A stretch of 64,000 nt of DNA from Streptomyces sp. man185 (GCA_002551355.1 NTHE01000044.1:1-64000); one strand, 5' to 3'. Shown: positions 52,692-60,986, numbered from the stretch's first letter. Notes: generated by a model from the sequence alone, not told the origin. Program-made: numbers and translations.

Positions 52692-52707
52692 CCTGGTCTA
52701 GACCAGG
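52692..52707. promoter_or_regulatory. DasR-type operator (dre-like palindrome)
   Basis: CCTGGTCTAGACCAGG is a perfect 16-bp palindrome whose core TGGTCTAGACCA is the core of the DasR-responsive element (ACTGGTCTAGACCAGT type); only the outermost base pair differs. DasR represses N-acetylglucosamine/chitin genes and releases DNA on binding GlcN-6-P. The site overlaps the last codons of the HAD gene and lies just upstream of the RTX-like gene's -10. Confidence 0.6.
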
Positions 52708-53534
52708 CTAGGGTCCGGTGCGGCCCCCGTGCCGAACAGGCGCTCCAGGACCACCGCGACCCCGTCCTCAGCGTTCGACAGGGTCACCTCGTCGGCCGCC
52801 GCGCGCAGCTCCGGATGCGCGTTGGCCATGGCCACCCGGTGGCCCGAACCGGCGAACAGGGGCAGGTCGTTGGGCATGTCCCCGAACGCGATCGTCCGCT
52901 CTGCCCCGACCCCCAGCAGCTCGGCGGCCACCGCCAGGCCCGTGCCCTTGTCCACCCCGCGCGGAGCCAGCTCCACCGTGCCGGGCCCCGCCATGGTCAC
53001 CGTCGCCAGATCACCCACGGCCCCGCGCGCCACGGCGGCCAACTCGTCGTCGCCCAGCACCGGGTGGCGCACCAGTACCTTGATCACGGGCCGCTCCCAC
53101 AGCGCGGCGCGGGAGGCGACGCACCGGGCGGGCAGCGTCGGGTTCGGCATCCGGTACCCGGCCTCGATCAGGGTCACCCCGTCCACGCCGTCCTGGTCCA
53201 CGGCGGCGAACACGGCCCCGGTCTCCGCCTCGATCTTGCCGAGCGCGGCGTCGGCGGCCTCGCGGTCCAGGGTGACGGACCGCAGCAGCCGCCCGCTCCC
53301 GGCCTCGTACAGCTGGGTGCCCTGCCCGCAGACGACGATCCCGGTGTACGCCAGGTCGGCGAGCAGGGCCCGTATCCCGGGCACGGGACGCCCGGTGACG
53401 ATCAGGTGCCGGGCGCCCGCCGAGGCGGCGCGGGCGAGCGCGGCGCGGGACCGGGCGCTCACGGTGTCGTCCGGGCGCAGCAGGGTGCCGTCCAGGTCCG
53501 TGGCGACGAGGGCATATGCGGGGGGCGTGGGCAT
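52698..53534 (-). CDS. HAD-superfamily (Cof-type) phosphatase
   Basis: 278 aa. HAD motif I is LVATDLDGTLLRPDD (nucleophile and acid Asp), motif II VTGRP, motif III Lys in IKVLVRH or DKGTGLAV, motif IV FGDMPNDLPLF. The large C2 cap between motifs II and III is that of Cof/YidA sugar-phosphate or flavin phosphatases. Complete. The stop codon lies inside the dre-like palindrome. Confidence 0.9.
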   Translation of the reverse strand: MPTPPAYALVATDLDGTLLRPDDTVSARSRAALARAASAGARHLIVTGRPVPGIRALLADLAYTGIVVCGQGTQLYEAGSGRLLRSVTLDREAADAALGKIEAETGAVFAAVDQDGVDGVTLIEAGYRMPNPTLPARCVASRAALWERPVIKVLVRHPVLGDDELAAVARGAVGDLATVTMAGPGTVELAPRGVDKGTGLAVAAELLGVGAERTIAFGDMPNDLPLFAGSGHRVAMANAHPELRAAADEVTLSNAEDGVAVVLERLFGTGAAPDPSLV

Positions 53535-53762
53535 GGGCCACAGCCTAGGAGGAACCGAACGGCCGCTCGCCCGCCAGGGGTGGATGGGCCTCGCCCGATC
53601 CGCCGCGGGCCGGACCCGTACGGCGGGACTTCGCCCGGGCGAGCGCCTGAACAGCGGCGACCAGCCGTTCGCAGTCGTCGCTCACACGCTCCGACAGCGG
53701 CGGGAAGGACGCCCGGGCCGGCTTCTCGCTCCGTGTCGCCTGCCGCCGGGCGGGACCTGTGG

Positions 53763-54011
53763 ATGTTCTGGACCGATGCCGACGGACACCGAAAGATCCG
53801 CTTCATCGAACTGCTGCCGTGCCCGGCCGTCATCCACCAGCTCTCCGTCACGGACGGGGACGCATGCGTGCTGTACGACCGGCACCCGGGCCCCCACTCC
53901 TGGGGCGTGACCGATCCGCTCGCCGATCTGACGGCGGAGCGGATCCGGGAGGAGGTGCGGCGCGACCGCGACGGTGGTGGGCGGTGCCGGTGGGCGACGT
54001 GGCTGAGGTGA
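53763..54011 (+). CDS. Small hypothetical protein (82 aa)
   Basis: 82 aa from an ATG at 53763; no strong ribosome site. It contains the segment FIELLPCPAVIHQLSVTDGD and CVLYDRHPGPHSWGVTD, then a charged helix (LTAERIREEVRRDRDGGGR). Third-position GC is high as for real genes. Two Cys are in the middle and a third near the end. I do not recognise the family. The frame continues upstream without a better start. Confidence 0.45.
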   Translation: MFWTDADGHRKIRFIELLPCPAVIHQLSVTDGDACVLYDRHPGPHSWGVTDPLADLTAERIREEVRRDRDGGGRCRWATWLR

Positions 54012-54157
54012 GGCAGGGGTCAACTGGGCGGAATCGGCGCCGAGTTCTGGCCCTACGGCCGAGAACCGGCCAAATGTGGTGCTGGCGTGAAGGCGGCGTG
54101 TTCCGGGGGTAGAGGAGGTCGGGGGCTCAGATGGGGCTCCAAGGAGGGGTGGGGCAC

Positions 54158-55123
54158 ATGCGAGGAACGTTCACGCGGTGGCGAAGAGGCGTGGCGAGCG
54201 GGGCGACCGCTCTGCTGGTGCTGGCCGGAGCGGTCGGGCTTGCCGCGACCCCGGCGGCCGCCGCAGGGGTGGGAACCGAACCGGTCAGCTCGTACACCTT
54301 CAACAGCGCGCCGGGCGACTACATCGGTCAGGGCGGCACCGGCTCGTACAAGGCTCCCCGGGCGAATGTGGTGGCCGAGAACCCTGCCGAGTTCGACCCG
54401 GGGCTCATTCGGGTGTGGGTCTCCGACGAGGACGTCACCTGGATGATCGAGTTCGCCGGAGCCCGCGGCGAACTGCTCAAGCCGGGCGTGTACCGCAACG
54501 CCGAACGCGCCGCCTTCCGCACCGGACGCTCGCCCGGGCTGGACATCAGCGGTGACGGCCGGGGCTGCAACGAGGTCTACGGGCAGTTCACCGTCAACCA
54601 GGTCGCCCACGACGCCGAGGGCACGGTGACGCTGCTGGACGCCACGTTCACCCAGCACTGCGAGAACGCCGACGCCCCGCCGCTCAAGGGCACCGTCAAG
54701 TACCGGGCGCTGCCGCTCTCCTTCGCGTACGACAGTGACGCGGGCGACTGGGTCGGCCAGGGGACCAAGAACACCTACACCGGTTCCACCAGCACGTTCG
54801 CAGTGCAGGGGACCGACGAGTACCTCACCTACGGGGCGTCGGGCAAGCGCGCCGACTGGTCGGTGCGGCTGACGCCGCCGGAGGGCGAGAAGCTCGTCGC
54901 CGGCCGGCTCTACCGGGCCGAGCGGTTCAGCGGCGACGGGAGTGCGGGGCTGGACGTGTCGGGCTTCTCCCGTGGATGCAACGCCTCCACCGGCGAGTTC
55001 AAGCTCACCCGGCTGGTCACCGATGACGCGACGGGAGAGGTGAAGGCGTTCGCGGCGACCTTCACGCAGCACTGCGAGAACGCGGAGGCCGCCCTGCGCG
55101 GCACTGTGCGCTACTTCGCCTAG
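54158..55123 (+). CDS. Secreted protein with two tandem ~130-residue repeats
   Basis: 321 aa. Signal peptide (basic start, then GATALLVLAGAVGLAATPAAAA). Repeat one begins SSYTFNSAPGDYIGQGGTGSY and repeat two LSFAYDSDAGDWVGQGTKNTY; each contains a GLDxSG..RGCN segment and ends TFTQHCEN, then KGTVKYRA or RGTVRYFA. Each copy has two Cys (RGCN and QHCEN), likely one disulfide. I do not recognise the fold; it is probably beta-rich. ATG 54158 has GGAGGGG upstream; an ATG 27 nt earlier is less likely. Confidence 0.8.
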   Translation: MRGTFTRWRRGVASGATALLVLAGAVGLAATPAAAAGVGTEPVSSYTFNSAPGDYIGQGGTGSYKAPRANVVAENPAEFDPGLIRVWVSDEDVTWMIEFAGARGELLKPGVYRNAERAAFRTGRSPGLDISGDGRGCNEVYGQFTVNQVAHDAEGTVTLLDATFTQHCENADAPPLKGTVKYRALPLSFAYDSDAGDWVGQGTKNTYTGSTSTFAVQGTDEYLTYGASGKRADWSVRLTPPEGEKLVAGRLYRAERFSGDGSAGLDVSGFSRGCNASTGEFKLTRLVTDDATGEVKAFAATFTQHCENAEAALRGTVRYFA

Positions 55124-55155
55124 GCCGTTCCGCTCGGACGGGCGAACAGGACGAA

Positions 55156-55196
55156 CAGGGTGGCCCCCGCCGGACTCTCCGGCGGGGGCCACCCTG
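55156..55196. terminator. 18-bp perfect hairpin between convergent genes
   Basis: 55156-55173 pairs with 55179-55196 around ACTCT. It lies 32 nt after the tandem-repeat gene and 60 nt from the end of the convergent hydrolase gene, so it can stop both transcripts. Confidence 0.8.
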
Positions 55197-55256
55197 CTGT
55201 TCTGTTCCGGCTGCTGTCGTGCGCCGCCCCGTCCCGGCCCGACCCGAGCCGTCTGC

Positions 55257-56243
55257 TTACTTTGACTCGACCCGGCCGAACGCGTCCGGGCCCGACGCGT
55301 GCGCCTCGACGGCCTTCCGCCACGCGGAGTCGTCGGCGTACAGCACGCTGCGCAGGTAGGCCGAGGTGAGGTGGGCGAGTGCGGCGACGCGCGCGGGGTT
55401 CTCGTCGGTCGTCTCGGCGACGTCGTATCCGGAGATCCCGCCGAGGCCGTGTTCCGCTTCGAAGAGGGTGAGCAGGGACTTGGGGCCGGGGGCGAGGGTG
55501 TAGGGGTCGGCGTGCCAGTCCGGGCCCATGACCGTCAGATGGCCGGACGCGTCTTTCTCGCCCCTGACCACGAGCGTGGGCGTCGCCATCCGGGAGAAGC
55601 CCGTGGTGGTGAGGAACGGCAGTGCCTCCGCCATGGGTGGGGTGATCGCGTCGCCGCCCCGGCCGGGTCCGGCCAGCACCACGCCCGCCTTGATCCGGGG
55701 ATCGGCCAGGTTCACCTCCGTACCGTCGTCCGGATCCGTGAGGCTCGCACCCAGCAGGAGGCCCGCCGTGTGGGCGCCCATCGAGTGCCCGGCGACGGCG
55801 ATCCGCTCCCGGTCCAGGCGGCCGGCGAGTCCGGGCACGGCCGCCTCGATCTCGTCGAACCGGTCGATGAGGCGCGCCATGTCCTCGGCGCGGGAGCGCC
55901 AGTGCATGGGTGCGCCGGGGGTCTCGGGCGGCAGGTCCAGCGTCGTCGAGCTGAGGTGGGTCGGCTGGATGACGGCGAACCCGTGCGCTGCCCAGAGGGC
56001 GACGAGCGGGGCGTAGCCGTTGAGCGAGGAGAGGTTGTTCGAGTGGCCCTGGCCGTGCGAGAGCAGGATGACCGGCAGCCGGTTCCCGTCCCCGGGCGCC
56101 TGGGCGGCGGTCAGGGGCAGGGAGACGCGGAGCTCCAGGTCGACGGCTCGGTCTGGGGTGGGCAGCATCAGCGGGGCGACGGACAGGACGGGGGAGGAGG
56201 GTCGTCCGGCGGCGTCTGTCGTGCGAGGTGTGGATGCAGGCAT
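55257..56243 (-). CDS. Alpha/beta hydrolase (PAF-acetylhydrolase/dienelactone-like)
   Basis: 328 aa, no signal peptide. Oxyanion segment ILLSHGQGHSNNLSSLNG, nucleophile Ser in VAVAGHSMGAHTAGLLLG-like IAVAGHSMGAH, Asp in VVRGEKDASGHL and His in FEAEHGLGG. It is divergent from the TetR gene and shares a symmetric operator with it, so it is probably the regulator's target. Ester substrate unknown; a detoxification role is inferred from the layout. Confidence 0.87.
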   Translation of the reverse strand: MPASTPRTTDAAGRPSSPVLSVAPLMLPTPDRAVDLELRVSLPLTAAQAPGDGNRLPVILLSHGQGHSNNLSSLNGYAPLVALWAAHGFAVIQPTHLSSTTLDLPPETPGAPMHWRSRAEDMARLIDRFDEIEAAVPGLAGRLDRERIAVAGHSMGAHTAGLLLGASLTDPDDGTEVNLADPRIKAGVVLAGPGRGGDAITPPMAEALPFLTTTGFSRMATPTLVVRGEKDASGHLTVMGPDWHADPYTLAPGPKSLLTLFEAEHGLGGISGYDVAETTDENPARVAALAHLTSAYLRSVLYADDSAWRKAVEAHASGPDAFGRVESK

Positions 56244-56329
56244 GGGGAAGCCCCTTCCGGGAGGCCCCTGCCGTGGATGCGAAGGATGGCAGGGCAGGGG
56301 GGTGGAAGCGTCCGGCTTCGGCTAGAGTG

Positions 56330-56374
56330 AAGCGGAGCGTTGTTCCATTTACGATACGGAGCACTGTTCCGCTT
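56330..56374. promoter_or_regulatory. Symmetric operator/promoter between hydrolase and TetR genes
   Basis: Two direct copies of GGAGCNNTGTTCC (56334-56346 and 56358-56370) are flanked by AAGCGGA (56330-56336) and TCCGCTT (56368-56374), so the whole 45 bp is dyad-symmetric about 56352. TACGAT on plus (56350-56355) and TATCGT on minus lie in the centre as overlapping -10 candidates. Both start codons are ~110 nt away. Confidence 0.55.
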
Positions 56375-56466
56375 TGTCAACGGCGATGCCTGGCGATGGA
56401 TTCCGTCCCGGGAATCCCGGGACGGGGCGCCCGTGCCGGCGGATCAGGTGAGGAGAGGAGTGCGCG

Positions 56467-57063
56467 GTGACTGCAGCCGATGAAGCCGGAGGGGCGTCCG
56501 CCCGACCGAAGCGGGCCGACGCGGTGCGCAATCAGCAGACGCTGCTCGCCGCCGCCGCCGAGGTGTTCGTGACCTCGGGGGTCGACGCGCCGATCCGCGA
56601 GATCGCCAAGCGGGCCGGGGTCGGGATGGGCACGATCTACCGGCACTTCCCGACCCGGGCGGATCTGGTGGTGGCCGTCTACCGCCACCAGGTCGAAGCC
56701 TGTGCCGAGGCGGGGCCGGCCCTGCTGGCCGAGGAGAAGTCCCCGTTCGCCGCGCTGGAGCGGTGGGTGGACCTCTTCGTCGACTTCCTGGTCACGAAGC
56801 ACGGGCTCGCCGACGCGCTGCGCTCGGACAGCGGCGGCTTCGAGGCGCTGCACGCCTACTTCCTCGACCGCCTGGTGCCCGTCTGCGGGCAGTTGCTCGA
56901 CGCGGCGGCCGGCGTGGGGGAGATCCGGGCCGGCGCCGAGCCCTATGAGCTGATGCGCGGCGTCGGGAATCTGTGCGTGGGGCGGGGCGACGACCCGCGC
57001 TACGACCCGCGCCGCTTGGTGGAACTGCTGCTGCGCGGGCTGCGGGACGGGCGAAGCTGCTGA
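56467..57063 (+). CDS. TetR-family transcriptional regulator
   Basis: 198 aa. The DNA-binding domain is RNQQTLLAAAAEVFVTSGVDAPIREIAKRAGVGMGTIYRHFPTRADLVVAVY; the C-terminal half is the helical effector domain seen in actinobacterial SCO4008/PA2196-like regulators. GTG at 56467 has AGGAGAGGAG upstream. The stop codon is inside a 42-nt palindrome. Divergent from the hydrolase. Confidence 0.9.
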   Translation: MTAADEAGGASARPKRADAVRNQQTLLAAAAEVFVTSGVDAPIREIAKRAGVGMGTIYRHFPTRADLVVAVYRHQVEACAEAGPALLAEEKSPFAALERWVDLFVDFLVTKHGLADALRSDSGGFEALHAYFLDRLVPVCGQLLDAAAGVGEIRAGAEPYELMRGVGNLCVGRGDDPRYDPRRLVELLLRGLRDGRSC

Positions 57064-57100
57064 GGTGTCCTCGGCCCGGCCGGGCCGAGGACACCTCAGC
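57059..57100. terminator. 42-nt perfect palindrome overlapping the tetR stop codon
   Basis: 21 bp arms with no unpaired loop bases; it includes the TGA of tetR and ends 15 nt before the convergent VOC gene's stop, so it is a shared terminator. Confidence 0.8.
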
Positions 57101-57114
57101 CCGGCCCCGGGCTC

Positions 57115-57570
57115 TCAGTTCAGGCAGAACTCATTGCCCTCGGGGTCGGTCATGAGGATCCAGCTCCCGCCCTGTTCGTCGTACGTGCGCAGCGCCCGCG
57201 CGCCCAGTGCCGTCAGCCGCTCCGCCTCCGCGTCCCGCTGACCGGGGGCGGAGTGCACGTCGATGTGGAGGCGGTTCTTGACCGTCTTCGGCTCCGGCAC
57301 CCGCTGGAACAGCAGCCGCCTCCCCTGCCCCGTACCGCTGACCTCGTCATACGGGTCGTCCGGGTGCCGGGCCGCCGCGAGGTCGAGCCAGGCGCGGCGG
57401 CCGTGGGCGTGGGTCGTGATGGCCTCGGGCACGGCCCCGGCCGCCAGCAGCTGCTCGACCAACGCGCTGTTGTCCTCGACCAGATAGCCCAGGGCCTCCG
57501 CCCAGAATCCGGCCTGCGCGTGCGGGTCGGCGCTGTCGATCACAAGCTTCCAGGACAGTGTCGGTGTCAT
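57115..57570 (-). CDS. VOC-superfamily (glyoxalase-like) protein
   Basis: 151 aa, two beta-alpha-beta-beta-beta units: LSWKLVIDSADPHAQAGFWAEALGYLVE and RLHIDVHSAPGQRDAEAERLTALGARALRTYDEQGGSWILMTDPEGNEFCLN. Metal-ligand type positions (His in HIDV, Glu in EGNEFC) are present. The family includes glyoxalases, antibiotic-binding proteins and dioxygenases; substrate unknown. The ATG has no ribosome site and lies 8 nt from a -10 hexamer, so the mRNA is probably leaderless. It is divergent from the CGNR gene. Confidence 0.87.
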   Translation of the reverse strand: MTPTLSWKLVIDSADPHAQAGFWAEALGYLVEDNSALVEQLLAAGAVPEAITTHAHGRRAWLDLAAARHPDDPYDEVSGTGQGRRLLFQRVPEPKTVKNRLHIDVHSAPGQRDAEAERLTALGARALRTYDEQGGSWILMTDPEGNEFCLN

Positions 57571-57578
57571 GGAAACCG

Positions 57579-57586
57579 TTTATAGT
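57579..57586. promoter_or_regulatory. Bidirectional -10 element shared by VOC and CGNR genes
   Basis: TTTATAGT reads as TATAGT on plus (57581-57586) and TATAAA on minus (57584-57579). The two start codons are only 22 bp apart (57570 and 57593) and each lies 6-8 nt from its -10, so both mRNAs would be leaderless. AACC...GGTT arms (57574-57590) flank the element. Confidence 0.5.
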
Positions 57587-57592
57587 GGTTAC

Positions 57593-58249
57593 ATGAACGG
57601 GAAGGCAATGGACACGCCGGGGCTGTTGTTGCGGCATCCGGACGGCAGCTCGTTCCGGTTCGATCCGGGCGCGCTGTGTCTGGAGCTGCTGCCGACAGGC
57701 GGCCCCGGCCCCCTGTCGTATTTCGAGGTACTGCACGAGCCGGCCGACCTGGTGCGCTGGGCGGAGGAGTGCCGGTTGCCGGGCGGGCTCGGCGCAGGTT
57801 CCGGTGGGGGGCTCGCCGTGAGCGCGGCGGAGGTGGCGGACGCGCGTGCGCTGCGCGATGCGCTCTGGCGGCTCACGGAGGGCTGGGTGCGGGAAGCGCC
57901 CCCGGACCCGGACGACCTCGCCACCCTCAACGGCGCGGCGTCGCGGGCGTCGTTGACGTCCCGGCTGACCGTGGGCGGCGGGCGGGCATGGACGCCCGGA
58001 GGCACCGGGACCGGGCTGCTTTCCACCGTCGCCCGCGATGCGGTCGACCTGTTCACCGGGGCGTACGCCCACCGGATCCGCACGTGCGGCGCGCACGACT
58101 GCCGGCTGCTGTTCGTGGACACCTCCCGTCCCGGCAAGCGCCGCTGGTGCTCGATGGAGCGCTGCGGCAACCGGCACAAGGTCCGCGCCCACCGTGCCCG
58201 GCTCACCGCACCGGGTTCTCCGCCTCCGACGGGTGAAGCCGCCGACTGA
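57593..58249 (+). CDS. CGNR zinc-finger (ABATE-type) protein
   Basis: 218 aa. N-terminal ABATE-like region (LCLELLPTGG...LVRWAEECRL...ARALRDALWRLTEGW) and C-terminal finger: RTCGAHDCRLLFVDTSRPGKRRWCSMERCGNRHKVRAHR, with the CGNR motif and paired Cys. A presumed DNA-binding regulator, second of two in the window. Start ATG 57593 fits a leaderless mRNA; ATG 57608 is an alternative. Its divergent partner, the VOC gene, is the likely target. Confidence 0.85.
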   Translation: MNGKAMDTPGLLLRHPDGSSFRFDPGALCLELLPTGGPGPLSYFEVLHEPADLVRWAEECRLPGGLGAGSGGGLAVSAAEVADARALRDALWRLTEGWVREAPPDPDDLATLNGAASRASLTSRLTVGGGRAWTPGGTGTGLLSTVARDAVDLFTGAYAHRIRTCGAHDCRLLFVDTSRPGKRRWCSMERCGNRHKVRAHRARLTAPGSPPPTGEAAD

Positions 58250-58289
58250 CGAGAATCGACCGACGTATCGACCGACGAAGGGGACCGTC

Positions 58290-58679
58290 ATGCCGACCGG
58301 ACTCACGCAGGACGCGGGCTGGGAGATCGGTGTCTCCCGGACCATCCACCGGCCGCCGGCCGCCGTTTGGGACTTCGTCGCCGGACCGGAGGGCGCCGCG
58401 CTCTGGCTCGGCCTCGACGGCCCGCTGCCCACCGAGAAGGGCGCTCCGTACCGGACGGCGGACGGCATCGCGGGCGAGATCCGCAGCTACCGCCCCGGCG
58501 ACCGGGTCCGCCTCACCCACGGGACCTCCACCGTTCAGGTCGCCGTGACGCCGGGCAGTTCCGAGGACCGGACGGTGCTGCGCTTTCATCAGGAGCGCTT
58601 GGCGAGCGCCGAGGAGCGCGAAGAGCGCCGTACGCACTGGAAGAGCGTGATGGACCGGGTCGAGGCCGAGCTGACCTGA
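58290..58679 (+). CDS. SRPBCC-family protein (AHSA1-like)
   Basis: 129 aa START-like lipid/ligand-binding fold: ISRTIHRPPAAVWDFVAGPEGAALWLG at the start (VSRTIHRPPAAVWDF) and the C-terminal helix EERRTHWKSVMDRVEAEL. Streptomycete members occur as stand-alone proteins of unknown ligand. AAGGGG precedes the ATG. It lies 40 nt after the CGNR gene and could be cotranscribed with it. Converges with the next gene at 5 nt. Confidence 0.83.
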   Translation: MPTGLTQDAGWEIGVSRTIHRPPAAVWDFVAGPEGAALWLGLDGPLPTEKGAPYRTADGIAGEIRSYRPGDRVRLTHGTSTVQVAVTPGSSEDRTVLRFHQERLASAEEREERRTHWKSVMDRVEAELT

Positions 58680-58684
58680 GGGCT

Positions 58685-59185
58685 TTATGTCCCGCGTGGC
58701 GGTGGGGTGGGACAGACGGGGCATCTGTGCCGGTCGATCGCGGCCAGCAGGCGCGTGGCCGCCGTGCGGACGGCCTGCGCCGGGGCAGGGCCCCCGACCT
58801 CGGGCGTGTCGGGTACGTCGCGCACGGCGGGCGCATCCGGCGCGGCGGTCAGTCGAACGGCCGTGGCGCGCCCCTCCGCCACCGCCTCGTGTGCCGCGCG
58901 GGTCCACGCCGGGTGCTCGGGATTTCCGGCGGCCAGGATCGTGGCGAGCAGATCCAGCACGCCTGCCCGGTCCCTGACCGAGTCCGTCGCCGCCAGCTCC
59001 CAGAGGAACGGCACCGTCGCCGCCGTCGAGTCGAAGACGGGCGGGGTGCCGATCCACCGTTCCAGATCGTTCAGGGCTTCGTCCGAGGACGGTGCGTCGC
59101 CCCAGGCGATCCGCGACAGCACGCCGGGAACCTGGGACGCGGAGCCGTACGCGTGCTGCAGCTCGTGCCACCGCACGTTCCTCAT
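58685..59185 (-). CDS. Hypothetical protein, HEAT-like helical
   Basis: 166 aa from ATG 59185 (GGGGGCC upstream); ATG 59206 and TTG 59218 are alternatives. RWHELQHAYGSASQVPGVLSRI and LERWIGTPPVFDSTAATVPFLWELAATDSVRDRAGVLDLLATIL suggest stacked helices like short HEAT/ARM-type proteins seen in streptomycete immunity-type proteins. It ends HRCPVCPTPPPRGT with a CPxC pair. Function unknown. Confidence 0.65.
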   Translation of the reverse strand: MRNVRWHELQHAYGSASQVPGVLSRIAWGDAPSSDEALNDLERWIGTPPVFDSTAATVPFLWELAATDSVRDRAGVLDLLATILAAGNPEHPAWTRAAHEAVAEGRATAVRLTAAPDAPAVRDVPDTPEVGGPAPAQAVRTAATRLLAAIDRHRCPVCPTPPPRGT

Positions 59186-59225
59186 GGCCCCCAGGACAGT
59201 CCCCATCCGGGCACTCAATCAGCCT

Positions 59226-60986
59226 TTACCGCACGGCGTCCACCATGCCGGGGAACCGTTCCGTGGGCAGTCCTGTGGAGGGCCCGGCGAACGGCCCGGT
59301 GGACTGTTCCGCGGACCGGCCCGCTCCATGCAGCCGGCGCAGATACGCGCGTACGGGGCCGGCGTCGTCCCCCGGGGCGGACACGCCCACGTGGTGGTCG
59401 GGGCGGACGACCACGACGGTGCCCGTGCCCGTATCGCCGGAGGCTCCCGTTCCGGCGCAGACGGCGTACGCTGCGGCCGCGTGCCCCGCGTCGTCGACCA
59501 CCGCCGCCGACTGCGCGCCGGCCCGGTCCTCGCGTGCCCGGCCCTCGTGCGCCGCGTACACCCGGCAGGTCCGCACCCCGGCGTCGCCGTACGAGTCCGC
59601 CACCTCGCGCAGGACCGCCGCGCTGCCCGGGCCGAAGCCGAGGACGGTGGTGCGGGGACCCGCGAAGAGCCGATGCAGCCGGGTGCGGGCCCCGGTCCCG
59701 GCATCGGTGCACGGGGCGTCCGGGGCCCGGTCCCCGGCCTGCGGGGCGGGCGCCTCGCCGTCCGGCGCGCGATCCCCGGCAGTCGGAGCGTCGGGCACTC
59801 CGTCCCGGGCCTGCGGGGCGGCCAAGGAGCTCCAGCGGTAGCCGACGCCCAGGCCGGTCGTGTCCGAGGTGATTGCCGCGTCCAGGCCGCCGCCGGGCCG
59901 GCGGATCGCCTCCAGCGTGGCCCGCAGTCGCTCCGAGGTGAGGTCCAGGGTCCGGGCGGCCACCGGAAGCCGCTCCTCCTCGTACGTGTCCAGCAGCTCC
60001 CCGCCCGCGTCACCGGCGAGGACCAGGCCCAGCTTCCAGCCCAGGTTGAACGCGTCCTGGATGCCGGTGTTCATCCCGAGGCCGCCCGCGACGGCGTGCA
60101 CGTGTGCCGCGTCGCCCGCGAGGAAGACCCGCCCCGCGCGGAACCGGTTCGCCATCCGCACGTTGACCCGGTACGTCGACAGCAGCTCGGCCCGTGTCAG
60201 GGCCCGGCCGGGGAGTGCGGTGTGGCGGGCGAGCAGCCGCCGGAACCCGTCGGCGGTGGGCGCGAGCGGCCGGCCTCGCCCGTCCCGCTCCGGCCCGGCC
60301 TGGAACCACCAGCCCGTCCGCGTACCGGGGATCGGGCAGAGCATGACCGCGCCGTCCGCGTCGAACCACTGATGCCAGCGGGTGCGGTCCAGGGCGCCTT
60401 CGGCCAGGTCGACATCGCCGCAGACCATCACCTGGTCCTCGGCGGTGGTCCCCTCGAACCCGATCCCGAGCACTTTCCGCACGGAACTGTGGGCGCCGTC
60501 GCACCCGACGACATACCGCGCGCGTTCCGTCCGGTCCTCGGAGAACGCCACGTCCACGTGCGGCCCGCCGGCCCCCTGCGTCAGCCCCACGACCTCGCGG
60601 CCCAGCTCGACGCGAACACCGTACCCGGCCAGCCGGTCGCGGAGGATCTCCTCCAGCCGCCACTGGGCGATCAGCCACCCCCGGTCGTACGGGGTGTCCG
60701 GGGACGGCGCGGAGTCCGCCCACGGATCGGCCTCCGCGACCGGGAGGCGGTCGCGGTACTTGAGCATCGGCAGCGGGGCCGAACCGGCGGCGAGCACCTC
60801 CTCGGCCACCCCGAGATCGTCCAGGATCTCCAGGGACCGGGGGTTGGGTCCCTTGGCGCGCGAGGTGCGCGGCGGTGCGGGGGACCGGTCCACGATCCGC
60901 ACGGCGGCCCCGCGCCGGGCCAGATCGCAGGCCAGCACCAGCCCGGTGGGTCCCGCTCCCACGATGAGTACGTCGGTCATGCCCAT
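59226..60986 (-). CDS. FAD-dependent monooxygenase (PHBH-type aromatic hydroxylase)
   Basis: 586 aa. FAD motif GxGxxG in VLIVGAGPTGLVLACDLARRG, DG motif YVVGCDGAHSSVRKVLG, GD motif GRVFLAGDAAHVHAVAGGLGMNTG. Family members (MhpA, RdmE, PgaE) hydroxylate aromatic or polyketide substrates with NAD(P)H. The C-terminal thioredoxin-like domain is present after a ~40-residue low-complexity insert containing two AGDRAPD copies. ATG 60986 has AAGGAG upstream; 60980 is also possible. Substrate unknown. Confidence 0.88.
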   Translation of the reverse strand: MGMTDVLIVGAGPTGLVLACDLARRGAAVRIVDRSPAPPRTSRAKGPNPRSLEILDDLGVAEEVLAAGSAPLPMLKYRDRLPVAEADPWADSAPSPDTPYDRGWLIAQWRLEEILRDRLAGYGVRVELGREVVGLTQGAGGPHVDVAFSEDRTERARYVVGCDGAHSSVRKVLGIGFEGTTAEDQVMVCGDVDLAEGALDRTRWHQWFDADGAVMLCPIPGTRTGWWFQAGPERDGRGRPLAPTADGFRRLLARHTALPGRALTRAELLSTYRVNVRMANRFRAGRVFLAGDAAHVHAVAGGLGMNTGIQDAFNLGWKLGLVLAGDAGGELLDTYEEERLPVAARTLDLTSERLRATLEAIRRPGGGLDAAITSDTTGLGVGYRWSSLAAPQARDGVPDAPTAGDRAPDGEAPAPQAGDRAPDAPCTDAGTGARTRLHRLFAGPRTTVLGFGPGSAAVLREVADSYGDAGVRTCRVYAAHEGRAREDRAGAQSAAVVDDAGHAAAAYAVCAGTGASGDTGTGTVVVVRPDHHVGVSAPGDDAGPVRAYLRRLHGAGRSAEQSTGPFAGPSTGLPTERFPGMVDAVR

